This document shows, one piece after another, positions 45,352-54,792 of a stretch of 64,000 nt of DNA (its first letter is position 1; each line of letters starts with the position of its first letter). The notes beneath the pieces are model-generated. The model searched no databases, was not told where the DNA came from, and saw nothing but the letters and a program-made list of their open reading frames with translations. The position numbers were made by a program, and so were the translations under genes. The stretch is taken from positions 124,001 through 188,000 of the forward strand of contig NZ_LMEW01000033.1 of assembly GCF_001426525.1 (NCBI RefSeq), given 5' to 3'. Source of the DNA: Massilia sp. Root133 (lineage in GTDB: Bacteria; Pseudomonadota; Gammaproteobacteria; Burkholderiales; Burkholderiaceae_D).

Positions 45352-47421
45352 ATGATGAAGAAGCACACCCTGTTGAGCGCCCTGACCCTGGCGCTGCTTG
45401 CCAACGCCAGCCACGCGGCGGAAGGCGCCGCCGCCAAGAACACGGCCATGAAGAAGGGCCAGACCCTGGCCGCCGGCGTCGCCACCGAATACATCGATCC
45501 GGCGGTCCGCCCGCAGGACGATTTCTATGAATACCTGAACGGCAAGTGGATGAAGACGGTCGAGATCCCGGCCGACAAATCGAGCTGGGGCTCGTTCGCC
45601 AAGCTGCGCGACGACACGCTGCCGCAGCTGCGCGGCATCATCGAGAAAGCCGCCGCCGGCAACCCGGCCAAGGGCACCGACGCCCAGCGCATCGGCGATT
45701 ACTACGCCAGCTTCATGGACGAAGCGAAGCTCGAGCAGCTGGGCATCACGCCGCTGAACGGCGAACTGGCGAAGATCGCGGCGCTGAAGGACAAGTCCGA
45801 GCTGCCCGCGCTGCTGGCGCACCTGGGCAAGATCGGCGTGAACGTGCCGTACGATTTCGGCATCCACCAGGACAACAAGGATTCGACCAAGTACGTCGCC
45901 GACATCTATCAAAGTGGCCTCGGCATGCCGGACCGCGACTACTACCTGAAGGCCGACGACGCCAAGCTGGCCGACGCGAAGGCCAAGTACCTGACGCACG
46001 TCGAGAAGACGCTGGCGCTGGCCGGCGACAAGAACGCCGCCGCCAACGCGAAGGCGATCGTCGACTTCGAGACGGAGCTGGCCAAGGTGCAGTGGACCAA
46101 GGTCGAACTGCGCGACCCGATCAAGGCCTACAACAAGGTGCCGCTGGCCGACATGGGCAAGGTCGCACCGGACTACGACTGGAACGGCTACCTGCAGGCC
46201 ACCGGCATCGCCGGCAAGACGACCTATGTGATCGTCAGCCAGCCGACCTACCTGAAGGGATTCGCCGAGATCTCCAACAAGACCTCGCTGGACACCTGGA
46301 AGGCCTACCTGACGATGCACCTGGTGGACGCGTACGCGAGCTACCTGAACAAGGCCTTCGTCGACGAGCGTTTCGACTTCTACGGCAAGACCCTGTCGGG
46401 CGTGAAGGAAATGGAACCGCGCTGGAAGCGTGGCGTGGGCGCGATCGAGCGTTCGCAGGGCGAGTCGCTGGGCAAGCTGTACGTGGCCGAGTACTTCCCG
46501 CCGGAGCGCAAGGCGCGCATGGAAGCGCTGGTGAAGAACCTGCTGGTCGCCTACAAGCAGAGCATCGACAAGCTGGACTGGATGTCGCCGGCCACCAAGA
46601 AGGAAGCGCAGGCCAAGCTGGCCAAGTTCACGCCGAAGATCGGCTACCCGAACAAGTGGAAGGATTACTCGGCCCTGGTCGTCTCGCGTGACGACCTGGT
46701 GGGCAACGTGATGCGTTCGCGCGACGTCGAGTACAACCGCGAGCTGAACAAGCTGGGCAAGCCGATCGACCGCGACGAGTGGGGCATGACGCCGCAGACC
46801 ATCAACGCGTACTACAACCCGGAGATGAACGAGATCGTGTTCCCGGCCGCGATCCTGCAGCCGCCGTTCTTCGACGCCAAGGCGGATGATGCCGTGAACT
46901 ACGGCGGCATCGGCGCCGTGATCGGCCACGAGATCAGCCACGGTTTCGACGACCAGGGCGCCCAGTACGACGGCGACGGCAACCTGCGCGACTGGTGGAC
47001 CGCGGCCGACCACAAGAACTTCGAGGCCAAGACGAAGATGCTGGTCAACCAGTACAACCAGTTCGAGCCGATCAAGGGCTACCACGTGAACGGCGAACTG
47101 ACGCTGGGCGAGAACATCGCCGACAACTCGGGTCTCGCGATCGCTTATAAAGCCTACAAGATCTCGCTGAAGGGCAAGAAGGCGCCCGTGATCGACGGCT
47201 TGAGCGGCGAACAGCGCCTGTACATGGGCTGGGCCCAGGTGTGGCGCACCAAGATGCGCGAACAGCAGCAGATCGTGCAGGTGAAGACCGACCCGCACTC
47301 GCCGGGCCAGTTCCGCGCCAACGGCACGCTGCGCAACCAGCCGGGCTTCTACGACGCCTTCAAGGTCAAGCAGGGCGACAAGATGTACCTGGCGCCGCAG
47401 GAGCGCGTCATCATCTGGTAA
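45352..47421 (+). CDS. M13-family metallopeptidase, copy 2
   Basis: Paralogue of the preceding gene, 689 residues, with signal peptide MMKKHTLLSALTLALLANASHA. The zinc site is IGHEISHGFDDQG and the third ligand is in LTLGENIADNSG. It aligns without large gaps to copy 1 from the YIDP(A/S)VR.QDDF region to the C-terminal (V/I)IW ending. A GAGGGAG ribosome-binding site precedes the ATG. The pair is best read as a tandem duplication followed by divergence. Substrates are unknown. Confidence 0.92.
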   Translation: MMKKHTLLSALTLALLANASHAAEGAAAKNTAMKKGQTLAAGVATEYIDPAVRPQDDFYEYLNGKWMKTVEIPADKSSWGSFAKLRDDTLPQLRGIIEKAAAGNPAKGTDAQRIGDYYASFMDEAKLEQLGITPLNGELAKIAALKDKSELPALLAHLGKIGVNVPYDFGIHQDNKDSTKYVADIYQSGLGMPDRDYYLKADDAKLADAKAKYLTHVEKTLALAGDKNAAANAKAIVDFETELAKVQWTKVELRDPIKAYNKVPLADMGKVAPDYDWNGYLQATGIAGKTTYVIVSQPTYLKGFAEISNKTSLDTWKAYLTMHLVDAYASYLNKAFVDERFDFYGKTLSGVKEMEPRWKRGVGAIERSQGESLGKLYVAEYFPPERKARMEALVKNLLVAYKQSIDKLDWMSPATKKEAQAKLAKFTPKIGYPNKWKDYSALVVSRDDLVGNVMRSRDVEYNRELNKLGKPIDRDEWGMTPQTINAYYNPEMNEIVFPAAILQPPFFDAKADDAVNYGGIGAVIGHEISHGFDDQGAQYDGDGNLRDWWTAADHKNFEAKTKMLVNQYNQFEPIKGYHVNGELTLGENIADNSGLAIAYKAYKISLKGKKAPVIDGLSGEQRLYMGWAQVWRTKMREQQQIVQVKTDPHSPGQFRANGTLRNQPGFYDAFKVKQGDKMYLAPQERVIIW

Positions 47422-47431
47422 TCCCGGCCCC

Positions 47432-47470
47432 AACGCCATCCCGCAGTCCGGGGATGGCGTTGTCGTTGTT
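47432..47470 (+). terminator. probable terminator after the M13 pair
   Basis: Perfect 11-base stem AACGCCATCCC (47432-47442) and GGGATGGCGTT (47451-47461), followed by the imperfect T-rich tail GTCGTTGTT. It begins 10 bases after the stop of the second peptidase. Confidence 0.7.
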
Positions 47471-47572
47471 AGCGGTCGCAAATACAACACGGTTACAACT
47501 TGATGCTCTTAAAGCTTGCAAATATGCTAAAGTTCGCGACGCTGTCCCATCGTTGACCTTTCCCCGACATAC

Positions 47573-49204
47573 ATGCAAGCGGTTTTCCAGAAACCCTCGT
47601 CCCGGTTCCTTTGCCTGGCTTATTTGTGCGCCGTCCTCGTCGGCGCGCTGGCCGTGTTCATGGCGAAGTCGTACCAGTCCGGTTTTTCCGGGGCGGATGA
47701 ACCGTCGCACTTCCTCAACGGTTATTTTGTCTCCGATTACATTGCTCGCCATTTCGGCAGCAATCCGATGGGCGCGGCCACCGATTTCTACGTCCATTAT
47801 CCGAAAATCTCGATCGGGCACTGGCCGCCGGCCTATTACGGCATCCTCGGTCTCGTATTCCTCGTACTGCCGCCGACCTTGCCGGTGATCTTCGCCGTCA
47901 ACGTCCTGTTCGCCGCACTGCCGGCGATCGGCGTCGCCGCGGCGCTGTCCATGCTGGCCGACCGCCGCGCCGCGCTGGCCGGCGCGCTCGTCTACGCGGT
48001 GACGCCGCTGGTGCTCGAAGGTCACGTGATGTTCATGGCGGACCAGCCGCTGACCGCCTGCCTCGTCGCCGCCACCGCCGTCTGGATCGCGTTCAGCGTG
48101 CGTCCCGGCTGGGGCAGTGCGCTCGGGTTCGCGCTGCTCGCCGCAACGGCCGTGCTCGTCAAGGGCAACGGCTGGCTCGTCGTGTTCGTTCCCGTCTTCC
48201 ACATCCTGCTGACGGCCAACTGGAAACTGCTGCTGTCGGTGCGGCTGTACGTCGCCGCCGCGCTGGCGGCCGCCATCGTCGTGCCGTGGTACATGCTGAC
48301 GGCCAAGATCGCCGCCGACGGTTTCAACTATCAGGCCGGCCTGCCGTATGCGACGAAGGCGCTGTTGTACAACCTGCAGGCCCTGGGGCGGAACGTGACG
48401 CCCGTCGGCGGCCTGCTGGCCCTGTACGCCATCGTGGCCGAGTTCCGCGCACGCCGCGCCGAGCCGCAGCGCTGGACGATCGTCAGCGCCGCGATCAGCC
48501 TGCTGCTGGCGACCCTGCTGCTGCAGTCGCTGGTGCCGGTCGACATCGTCGAACGCTACATGGCGCCCGCGCTGCCGGCCGTCGTCGTGCTGGCCGTGCT
48601 CGGCGCCGTGCGCCTGCTGGCGCACCTCCGTGCAGGCATGCCCGCACCGGCGCTCGCCGCGTTGGCGGTCGTGATGGCCGTGCCGGGCATCGTGCACCTG
48701 GTCCAGCGCGCGCCGAAGGCCGATACCGGCATCGCCGCCGTGACCGACCGCCTGGCCGCCGCCAAACCCGTGCTGACCGTCATCGACGGCAGCGCCTCCA
48801 CCGAAGGCTGGTTCATCGCCGACATGGCCGTGCACGACAGCGCGCTGCGCGGCTACGTCGTGCGGGCGTCGAAGCTGCTGGCCGACTCGAATTTCATGGG
48901 CACCACCTATACCCTCAAGTACCACGACACCGCGGACGTGCTGGCCGAACTGCACCGGCTGGGCGTCCAGCACGTCGTCATCGTGCGCGAGGGCGGCAAG
49001 GACGCCTATCCGCACAGCGCCCAGGTGCGCGAGGCACTGGCGCGCGCCGATTCCGGCTTCCGGCTCGGCCAGACCCTGCCGCACCAGTACCGGTCGGGCG
49101 TCACCGAAGTCTACGACGCCGTCGCCCCGGCCCGGCCCGACATCGCGGCCGTCCGCAACATGGGCCTGCCGGCCAAGGCGACGGCGCTCACCAAATTGCA
49201 GTAA
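47573..49204 (+). CDS. GT-C-fold membrane glycosyltransferase
   Basis: A 543-residue polytopic protein with about ten to twelve transmembrane segments and a soluble C-terminal domain (from about residue 400). The first periplasmic loop contains GADEPSHFLNG, the acidic motif of the ArnT/PMT/GT39 and GT83 superfamily, and HWPPAYYG follows. It would transfer a sugar from an undecaprenyl-phosphate carrier to a lipid or protein acceptor at the periplasmic face. The downstream GT2 and GtrA genes probably make and flip that carrier. Confidence 0.82.
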   Translation: MQAVFQKPSSRFLCLAYLCAVLVGALAVFMAKSYQSGFSGADEPSHFLNGYFVSDYIARHFGSNPMGAATDFYVHYPKISIGHWPPAYYGILGLVFLVLPPTLPVIFAVNVLFAALPAIGVAAALSMLADRRAALAGALVYAVTPLVLEGHVMFMADQPLTACLVAATAVWIAFSVRPGWGSALGFALLAATAVLVKGNGWLVVFVPVFHILLTANWKLLLSVRLYVAAALAAAIVVPWYMLTAKIAADGFNYQAGLPYATKALLYNLQALGRNVTPVGGLLALYAIVAEFRARRAEPQRWTIVSAAISLLLATLLLQSLVPVDIVERYMAPALPAVVVLAVLGAVRLLAHLRAGMPAPALAALAVVMAVPGIVHLVQRAPKADTGIAAVTDRLAAAKPVLTVIDGSASTEGWFIADMAVHDSALRGYVVRASKLLADSNFMGTTYTLKYHDTADVLAELHRLGVQHVVIVREGGKDAYPHSAQVREALARADSGFRLGQTLPHQYRSGVTEVYDAVAPARPDIAAVRNMGLPAKATALTKLQ

Positions 49205-49250
49205 TCCCAGTTCACCCGTCACACAACAGTATCCGCAGCGAGGACGCAGC

Positions 49251-50249
49251 ATGCCTTCCACACTGAAAACCAACGTATTGCCGATCGAAGCGGCCCGCGC
49301 CGCATATGCCGGCCTCGACATCGCAGTGATCCTGCCTTGTTATAACGAGGAGGCCGCCATCGGCGCCGTCGTCGAAGGCTTCCGGCGCGAACTTCCGCAG
49401 GCGCGGATTTACGTCTACGACAACAACTCCAAGGACCGCACGTCCGAAGTGGCCGCGGCCGCCGGCGCCATCGTGCGCGCCGAGACCCTGCAGGGCAAGG
49501 GCAACGTCGTGCGCCGCATGTTCGCCGACATCGATGCCGACATCTACCTGATGTGCGACGGCGACATCACCTACGACGCCGCGAGCGCGCCGGCGCTGAT
49601 CGCCAAGCTCGTCGACGAAAACCTGGACATGGTCGTCGGCTGCCGTGTCGACTCGGAGGAAGCCGCCTACCGCGCCGGCCACCGCTTCGGCAATGCCCTG
49701 TTCACGGGCTTCGTCGCGCACCTGTTCGGCAACCGCTTCACCGACATCCTGTCGGGCTACCGCGTGTTCTCGCGACGCTACGTGAAATCGTTCCCGGCGC
49801 TGTCGAACGGCTTCGAGACCGAGACCGAGCTGACCGTGCACGCGCTGCAGCTGCGCATGCCGATCGGCGAACTGGACACGCCGTACGGCGCGCGCCTGGA
49901 AGGCTCCACCAGCAAGCTGTCGACCTACCGCGACGGTTTCCGCATCCTGCTGATGATCACGAAACTGTTCAAGAACGAGCGGCCGCTGCTGTTCTTCACG
50001 GTCCTGTTCGCGCTGCTGGCGCTGGTGTCGATCGGCGTGTCGATCCCGGTGCTCGTGACCTACCTCGAGACGGGCCTGGTGCCGCGCCTGCCGACCGCCG
50101 TGCTGGCCGCCAGCATGATGCTGCTGGCCTTCCTGGCGCTCACCTGCGGCCTCGTGCTCGACACCGTCACCCATGGCCGGCGCGAGATGAAGCGCCTGGC
50201 CTACCTGACCGTGCCGTCGGTCGGGGCCACGCGCGAGAAAAAGGCTTGA
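49251..50249 (+). CDS. GT2 polyprenyl-phosphate glycosyltransferase
   Basis: Family 2 inverting glycosyltransferase of 332 residues. The nucleotide-binding segment is VILPCYNEEAAIGAVVEG, the metal-binding DxD-like motif is LMCDGDITYD, and the acceptor-side FTDILSGYRVFSRR is characteristic of DPM1/GtrB-type enzymes. Two C-terminal transmembrane helices (about 240-300) anchor it. It probably loads a hexose onto undecaprenyl phosphate. It overlaps the gtrA-like gene by four bases (TTGA). Confidence 0.9.
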   Translation: MPSTLKTNVLPIEAARAAYAGLDIAVILPCYNEEAAIGAVVEGFRRELPQARIYVYDNNSKDRTSEVAAAAGAIVRAETLQGKGNVVRRMFADIDADIYLMCDGDITYDAASAPALIAKLVDENLDMVVGCRVDSEEAAYRAGHRFGNALFTGFVAHLFGNRFTDILSGYRVFSRRYVKSFPALSNGFETETELTVHALQLRMPIGELDTPYGARLEGSTSKLSTYRDGFRILLMITKLFKNERPLLFFTVLFALLALVSIGVSIPVLVTYLETGLVPRLPTAVLAASMMLLAFLALTCGLVLDTVTHGRREMKRLAYLTVPSVGATREKKA

Positions 50250-50641
50250 AGCAGTTCTTCCGTTTCTGCCTCGTCGGCGCGCTGGGCTTCGTCACCGACT
50301 TCGGCGTCCTGTACGCCGTCGTCAAGGGCCTGGGCCTCGGCCCCACGAGCGGGCGCATCGTGTCGTTCCTCGTGGCCGCCACGGTCACGTGGAAGGTCAA
50401 CCGCCATTTCACGTTCGTGAAGCAGGACGCCGGCTCCGTGCGCGAGTGGCTGCAGTATCTGACGTTCACCGGCGTGGGCGGCTTCATCAACGTGGCCGTC
50501 TACCAGACCTGGCTCTGGTTCACCGACCACAGCACGCTGAACCTGTTCCTCGGCGTCGTGGCCGGGTCGGCGGTGGCGCTGATGTTCAACTTCGTGATCT
50601 CCAAGCGCGCGGTGTTCGCCGAGCGGCGCGCGGTGCAATAA
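50246..50641 (+). CDS. GtrA-family membrane protein
   Basis: A 131-residue protein with four transmembrane helices. The N-terminus is MKQFFRFCLVGALGFVTDFG, and TWKVNRHFTFVK and FNFVISKRAVF are the hallmark motifs of the GtrA/DPMS flippase family. It starts at a TTG whose bases overlap the GT2 stop (TTGA), so it is translationally coupled. It probably translocates the polyprenyl-phosphate-linked sugar made by the GT2 enzyme for use by the GT-C enzyme two genes upstream. Confidence 0.88.
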   Translation: MKQFFRFCLVGALGFVTDFGVLYAVVKGLGLGPTSGRIVSFLVAATVTWKVNRHFTFVKQDAGSVREWLQYLTFTGVGGFINVAVYQTWLWFTDHSTLNLFLGVVAGSAVALMFNFVISKRAVFAERRAVQ

Positions 50642-50669
50642 AAGAAGGCCGCTCGAAGCGGCCTTCTTT
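50641..50669. terminator. bidirectional terminator between gtrA and beta-helix gene 1
   Basis: Perfect 12-base stem AAAGAAGGCCGC/GCGGCCTTCTTT with a TCGAA loop. It has A-rich and T-rich flanks on both sides and sits between two convergent genes, so it should stop transcription in both directions. Confidence 0.85.
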
Positions 50670-50688
50670 CATGGTGCGGGTATAGCGA

Positions 50689-52317
50689 TTACTGCGTCAC
50701 GCTCGAGTAGGAGCACGACTTGACCTGGCCGCGTGCCGGGTCGCCGAACACGGCGTTGGTGCAGGCCACCGGACCGGTCACGACCTTCGAGGTGTAGATC
50801 GTGCTGGTGCCGTAGCGGACTTCACGCTTGCCGGTGAACGAGCAGGTGCCGTTTTCGGTGGCGCAGGCCGTGAAGGTCGGCGTGCTGGCCACCGGCGCGG
50901 CGGCCGTGGTCGTGCCGGCGTAGCTGCACGACTTGACAACGCCGCGGATAGGATCGCCGAACACGGCGGTCGTGCACGGGGTCGACGCGGTGATCATTTT
51001 CGACGTGTACACACCGTTCGCGCCGAAGCGGACTTCACGGGTGCCGCTGAACGCGCAGGTCGAGCCTTCGTTGCCGCAAGCGGTCCAGGACGCGGTCGTC
51101 GTGGTCGGCGCGGTGAGCGATTCGTACGCGCCGATGTCGATCTGGCCGACCACCGGACGGGCTTCGCCCGCAGCGACAGCCTTGTACTGCGCGACGGCCT
51201 TCAGCGACACGCCCTTGGCCGACACGCCCGGGTCCGAACCGGCATCGATCACCAGCGCGCTGCCGACCGGATGCAGGTCGTACGCGGCGCGGTTCGCGAA
51301 GCTCGGCGATGCCGAACGGTAGTTCGTCTTGTCGATCGTCGATGCCTGCGTGCTGAACGTGCCCACGCCGGCATAGATGTTGTTCTGGGCCACGGCCGGG
51401 GTCGGCACCTTGCCGCTGACGAACATGAACGTACCGCCGCTGCCCATGTCGTTCAGGAACGTGTTGTTGATGACGTACAGGTCGCTGCCGGCGTTGACCG
51501 CGCCTTCTTCACCGTAGGCCAGCATCGCCGAGTTCGAGTTCGAGGCCGGTTGCTGGATGATGTTACCGATGACGTAGGACGTACCGGCGTTCGGCAGGTC
51601 GATCTCGTACGACGGCTTGCCGGCGGCGGTGCTGCCCGTCTCGCCCGGGTTCAGGCTCGAGAAGCGGTTGTACGCGATCAGGTTGGTGTCCGCACGCGAC
51701 TTCAGGTTGTGGCCGACGTTGGCGTCGTGCGAGAAGTTGTAGCGGAACGTCAGGCTCTTCACGTGGCCGATGTACAGGTTGTGCGACTGGCCGTCGCCTG
51801 CGCCGTTGTGGCCGAATTCGGTGTTCTCGATCACGACGTCGCTGTTCGCGTTGGCGTTCGCCAGGATACCGTTCTGGTTATCGTGGAGGAACGAGTTACG
51901 CAGCGTGAAACCGGCCGCTTCGAGGCGGAACGCGGCGCCGTTCGCGTCGGGCACTTTAGCGCCGTACATTTCGACGTTGTCCACGGTCAGGTTGTTGCCG
52001 TCGACGACCCAGATGCCTTTGCCACCGGCGTTCTTGCCGGCCGCATCGATCTTCGGACGGCCATTGACGCCGCGGATGGTCAGGTTGTGGCGCATGATGT
52101 AGCAGACGTCGCCGCTATACGTGGTGTTGCCGGTGATTTCGATGACGTCGCCATCCTTGGCGGCGGCGATCGCGGCGCACGGCTTGGCGTAGGTCTTGCC
52201 CGGGCCAACTGACAGCGTCGCTGCGGATGCAGTGGTCACACCTGCGAACGCCATCAGGACGGCAGCAGCAAGGTGCGATGCGGAGAATTGGGTGGTGCGC
52301 GATGCGGTTTGTTGCAT
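50689..52317 (-). CDS. secreted right-handed beta-helix protein with two Cys modules
   Basis: A 542-residue exported protein. The signal peptide ends in TTASAA, then comes TLSVGPGKTYAKPCAAIAAA, the usual opening of parallel beta-helix repeat proteins. Residues about 35-400 form the helix with Asn-rich turns (LTVDNVEMYGAKV, FLHDNQNGILANANANSD, THxLYIGHVKSLTFRYNFSHD-type repeats). Two C-terminal modules of about 55 residues follow, each W/F-x-x-C...G-x-C-x-F-x-G-x-REVR(F/Y)G...C...VFGDP..G..KSCSY. The fold suggests polysaccharide binding or cleavage, but no catalytic residues can be assigned. Confidence 0.78.
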   Translation of the reverse strand: MQQTASRTTQFSASHLAAAVLMAFAGVTTASAATLSVGPGKTYAKPCAAIAAAKDGDVIEITGNTTYSGDVCYIMRHNLTIRGVNGRPKIDAAGKNAGGKGIWVVDGNNLTVDNVEMYGAKVPDANGAAFRLEAAGFTLRNSFLHDNQNGILANANANSDVVIENTEFGHNGAGDGQSHNLYIGHVKSLTFRYNFSHDANVGHNLKSRADTNLIAYNRFSSLNPGETGSTAAGKPSYEIDLPNAGTSYVIGNIIQQPASNSNSAMLAYGEEGAVNAGSDLYVINNTFLNDMGSGGTFMFVSGKVPTPAVAQNNIYAGVGTFSTQASTIDKTNYRSASPSFANRAAYDLHPVGSALVIDAGSDPGVSAKGVSLKAVAQYKAVAAGEARPVVGQIDIGAYESLTAPTTTTASWTACGNEGSTCAFSGTREVRFGANGVYTSKMITASTPCTTAVFGDPIRGVVKSCSYAGTTTAAAPVASTPTFTACATENGTCSFTGKREVRYGTSTIYTSKVVTGPVACTNAVFGDPARGQVKSCSYSSVTQ

Positions 52318-52370
52318 GTCGATGTCCTCGTAAGCAGATTGCCTGTCAGCAGTTGTGCCTGCTGGAAAGT

Positions 52371-52416
52371 TGCAGAATACGAGGTTTGAGATCGACGGTT
52401 TGTAACGAAGTGTAAC
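52371..52416 (-). promoter_or_regulatory. conserved promoter element of beta-helix gene 1
   Basis: Read on the minus strand: direct repeat GTTACA-N4-GTTACA (52401-52416), 13 unconserved bases, then AAACCTCGTATTCTGCA (52371-52387) with a -10-like TATTCT at 52374-52379, 57 bases before the start codon. The same arrangement with identical spacing precedes gene 2. The -35 region is poor, which suggests an activator-dependent promoter. Confidence 0.6.
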
Positions 52417-52883
52417 CGAAAATAGCTAAACGGCAAGCCTGAAAAGAGGCTAATTATTGTTCCTTTTAGCCTTATTTAGTAGAGCAAAAGAACATTTTGT
52501 GATCGCTTTTTCTAGCATCCACTACAAGAAAAAGGAAGTCTGAAACGACTTTTTACGGTTTTTCCCTATGGAATGTAATTTCCGGTGGAAAATTTATCGA
52601 CAGAGCCAGAGTGACAATATGCATATCTGACTGGCAAGTGCCGAGCTGTCACCCGTTGTCGGAATGACTATGAAAAAAAATTTTCGAAATCAAGAGGATG
52701 TTGCGTTCACGCCGCAGTTTTTTTCGAAAAAATTTGTGTTGGCGACCAGCCCATCCGTGGACTGTACAGAAAAAGTTCAGTCCTGGAAACTATTTTATAA
52801 GGAAAAGTTGTATCTGGAGTAATTGCGGACTATTAATGAGACTTTGACGCCACAAACGGGCGCGGATCCGAGCGCCACAAAAA

Positions 52884-52912
52884 CAAAAAACGCGGCACGA
52901 GGCCGCGTTTTT
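52884..52912 (-). terminator. intrinsic terminator of beta-helix gene 2
   Basis: On the minus strand, a stem AACGCGGC/GCCGCGTT is followed by a T-rich run, 23 bases after the stop codon at 52936. Confidence 0.85.
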
Positions 52913-52935
52913 CGGAAGGGGACAAGCCCTGCGAA

Positions 52936-54792
52936 TTACTTGTAGCTGCAGGACTTGGCGATCCTGTAAGCCGGGTCACCGAAGACGGCGTTCGTGCAGG
53001 CAACCGGACCCGTCACGGTCTTGGTCACATAGTAGCCGTTGGCGCCGTAGCGGACCTGGTGGGTACCCGTGATCGAGCAGGTACCGCCTTCGGCCGCGCA
53101 CGCCGTCCAGGCGGTGTCGTTGGTGGCCGGCGCGGTCGGGGCCGGGGCCGGGGTCGTGGTGCCCGAGGTGCCCGAGGTCGCGATCGTGTTGCTGGAGTAG
53201 CTGCAGGTCTTCAGCTGGCCTTTTGCCGGGTCGCCGAACACGGAATTCGCGCAGTAGATGGAACCCGTGAACGTCTTGGTCGAGAACGAGGTACCGGCGC
53301 CGAAGCGGACTTCACGGGTGCCGCTGAACACGCAGGTGCCGCCTTCGCCGGAGCACGGAATCCACGACGGGCCCGTGGCCGCGGTCGCCGTCACGGTCGA
53401 GAGTGCGCTGGAATAGCTGCAGGTCTTGGCGACGCCGCGGATCGGATCGCCGAACACGGCGCTCGTGCACGCGGTCGAGCCGGTGACCACTTTCGACGTA
53501 TAGATGCCGTTGGCACCGAAGCGGACTTCACGCGTACCGCTGAACGAGCAGGTCGAACCTTCGTTGCCGCAGGCAGTCCAGGTCACGGCCGTGGTGTTCG
53601 CAGCGTCGCCCGTCACTTCATAGGCGCCGATGTCCAGCTGGCCGGCCACCGGACGTGCTTCACCGGACGCGGTGGCTTTATATTGTGCGACCGGGGTCAG
53701 CGACACGCCCTTGGCCGACTTGCCCGGATCCGTACCGGCATTGATCACCAGCGCGCTGGCGGTCGGATGCAGGTCCCATTTGGCACGGTCGACGAAGCCC
53801 GGGGAGACCGAACGGTAGTTGTTCTTCACGATGGAGCTCGCCTGGGAGCTGAGGGTACCGATGCCGCCGAAGATATTGTTCTGGATCACCGCCGGGGTCG
53901 GGACCTTGCCGCTGACGAACAGGAACGTGCCGTCGCCATACTCGTTCAGGATCGTGTTGTTGATGACGTACAGGTCGCTGCCGGCGTTGATCGCGCCTTC
54001 TTCGCCGTAGGCCACGATGGCCGGGTTCTGGTTGGCGGCCGGCTGGACGATGACGTTACCGATGATGTAGGAGGTACCGGCGTTCGGCAGGTCGATCTCG
54101 TACGACGGCTGGCCGGTGGCGGTGCTGCCCGTTTCGCCCGGCGGCGTGCTGGAGAAGCGGCTGTACGCGATCATGTTGGTATCCGCGCGCGACTTCAGGT
54201 TGTGGCCGACGTTCGCGTCGTGCGAATAGCTGTAGCGGAACGTGAGGCTCTTCACGTGGCCGATGTACAGGTTGTGCGTCTGGCCGTCGCCGCGGCCGTT
54301 GTGGCCGAATTCCGTGTATTCGATCAGGATGTCGCTGTTCAGGTTGGCATTCGCCAGGATGCCGTTCTCGTTGTCGTGGATGAACGAATTACGCAGCGTA
54401 AAACCCGCGCCCTGCAGGCGGAACGCGGCGCCGTTGCCGTCCATGACCTTCGCGCCGTACATCTCGACGTTGTCGACCGTCAGGTTGTTGCCGTTGACGA
54501 CCCAGATACCCTTGTCGGCCGCGTTCTTGCCGGCGGCGTCGATCTTCGGACGGCCGTTGACGCCGCGGATGGTCAGGTTGTGGCGGTTGATGCTGCAGGC
54601 ATCGCCGCTGTACGTGGTATTGCCGGTGATTTCGATGACGTCGCCGTCCTTGGCGACCGCGATGGCGGCGCAGGGTTTGGCATAGGTCTTGCCGGGGCCG
54701 ACGGACAGCGTGGCTGCGGAAGCGGAGGTCACACCTGCGAAGGCCATCAGAATGGTGGCAGCCAGGAGTGAATGGTTACGCAAAGTGTGCAT
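52936..54792 (-). CDS. secreted right-handed beta-helix protein with three Cys modules
   Basis: Paralogue of the gene at 50689-52317, 618 residues. The ATG at 54792 (MHTLRNHSLLAATILMAFAG) gives a signal peptide and is preceded by AGGAA; the frame to 54900 adds residues with no signal function. The beta-helix part is nearly the same as in the paralogue. It then has three C-terminal cysteine modules instead of two, separated by Thr/Pro/Ala-rich linkers, the longest being TTPAPAPTAPATNDT. The protein is predicted to be exported and to bind or modify a polymer; no active site is assigned. Confidence 0.78.
   Translation of the reverse strand: MHTLRNHSLLAATILMAFAGVTSASAATLSVGPGKTYAKPCAAIAVAKDGDVIEITGNTTYSGDACSINRHNLTIRGVNGRPKIDAAGKNAADKGIWVVNGNNLTVDNVEMYGAKVMDGNGAAFRLQGAGFTLRNSFIHDNENGILANANLNSDILIEYTEFGHNGRGDGQTHNLYIGHVKSLTFRYSYSHDANVGHNLKSRADTNMIAYSRFSSTPPGETGSTATGQPSYEIDLPNAGTSYIIGNVIVQPAANQNPAIVAYGEEGAINAGSDLYVINNTILNEYGDGTFLFVSGKVPTPAVIQNNIFGGIGTLSSQASSIVKNNYRSVSPGFVDRAKWDLHPTASALVINAGTDPGKSAKGVSLTPVAQYKATASGEARPVAGQLDIGAYEVTGDAANTTAVTWTACGNEGSTCSFSGTREVRFGANGIYTSKVVTGSTACTSAVFGDPIRGVAKTCSYSSALSTVTATAATGPSWIPCSGEGGTCVFSGTREVRFGAGTSFSTKTFTGSIYCANSVFGDPAKGQLKTCSYSSNTIATSGTSGTTTPAPAPTAPATNDTAWTACAAEGGTCSITGTHQVRYGANGYYVTKTVTGPVACTNAVFGDPAYRIAKSCSYK

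Larger units (their letters stand above)
52318..52935. other. AT-rich non-coding region between beta-helix genes 1 and 2
   Basis: 618 bases without a credible gene. Near 52317 it holds the gene 1 promoter element (52371-52416), and near 52936 the gene 2 terminator (52884-52912). Between about 52437 and 52880 the sequence is far richer in A/T than its surroundings. It contains runs of A and T with nested near-palindromes (for example TTTTTTCGAAAAAA near 52720 and AAATTTTCGAAA near 52678). It could be bent DNA, a silencer-protein target, or a relic of inserted DNA. Confidence 0.55.
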
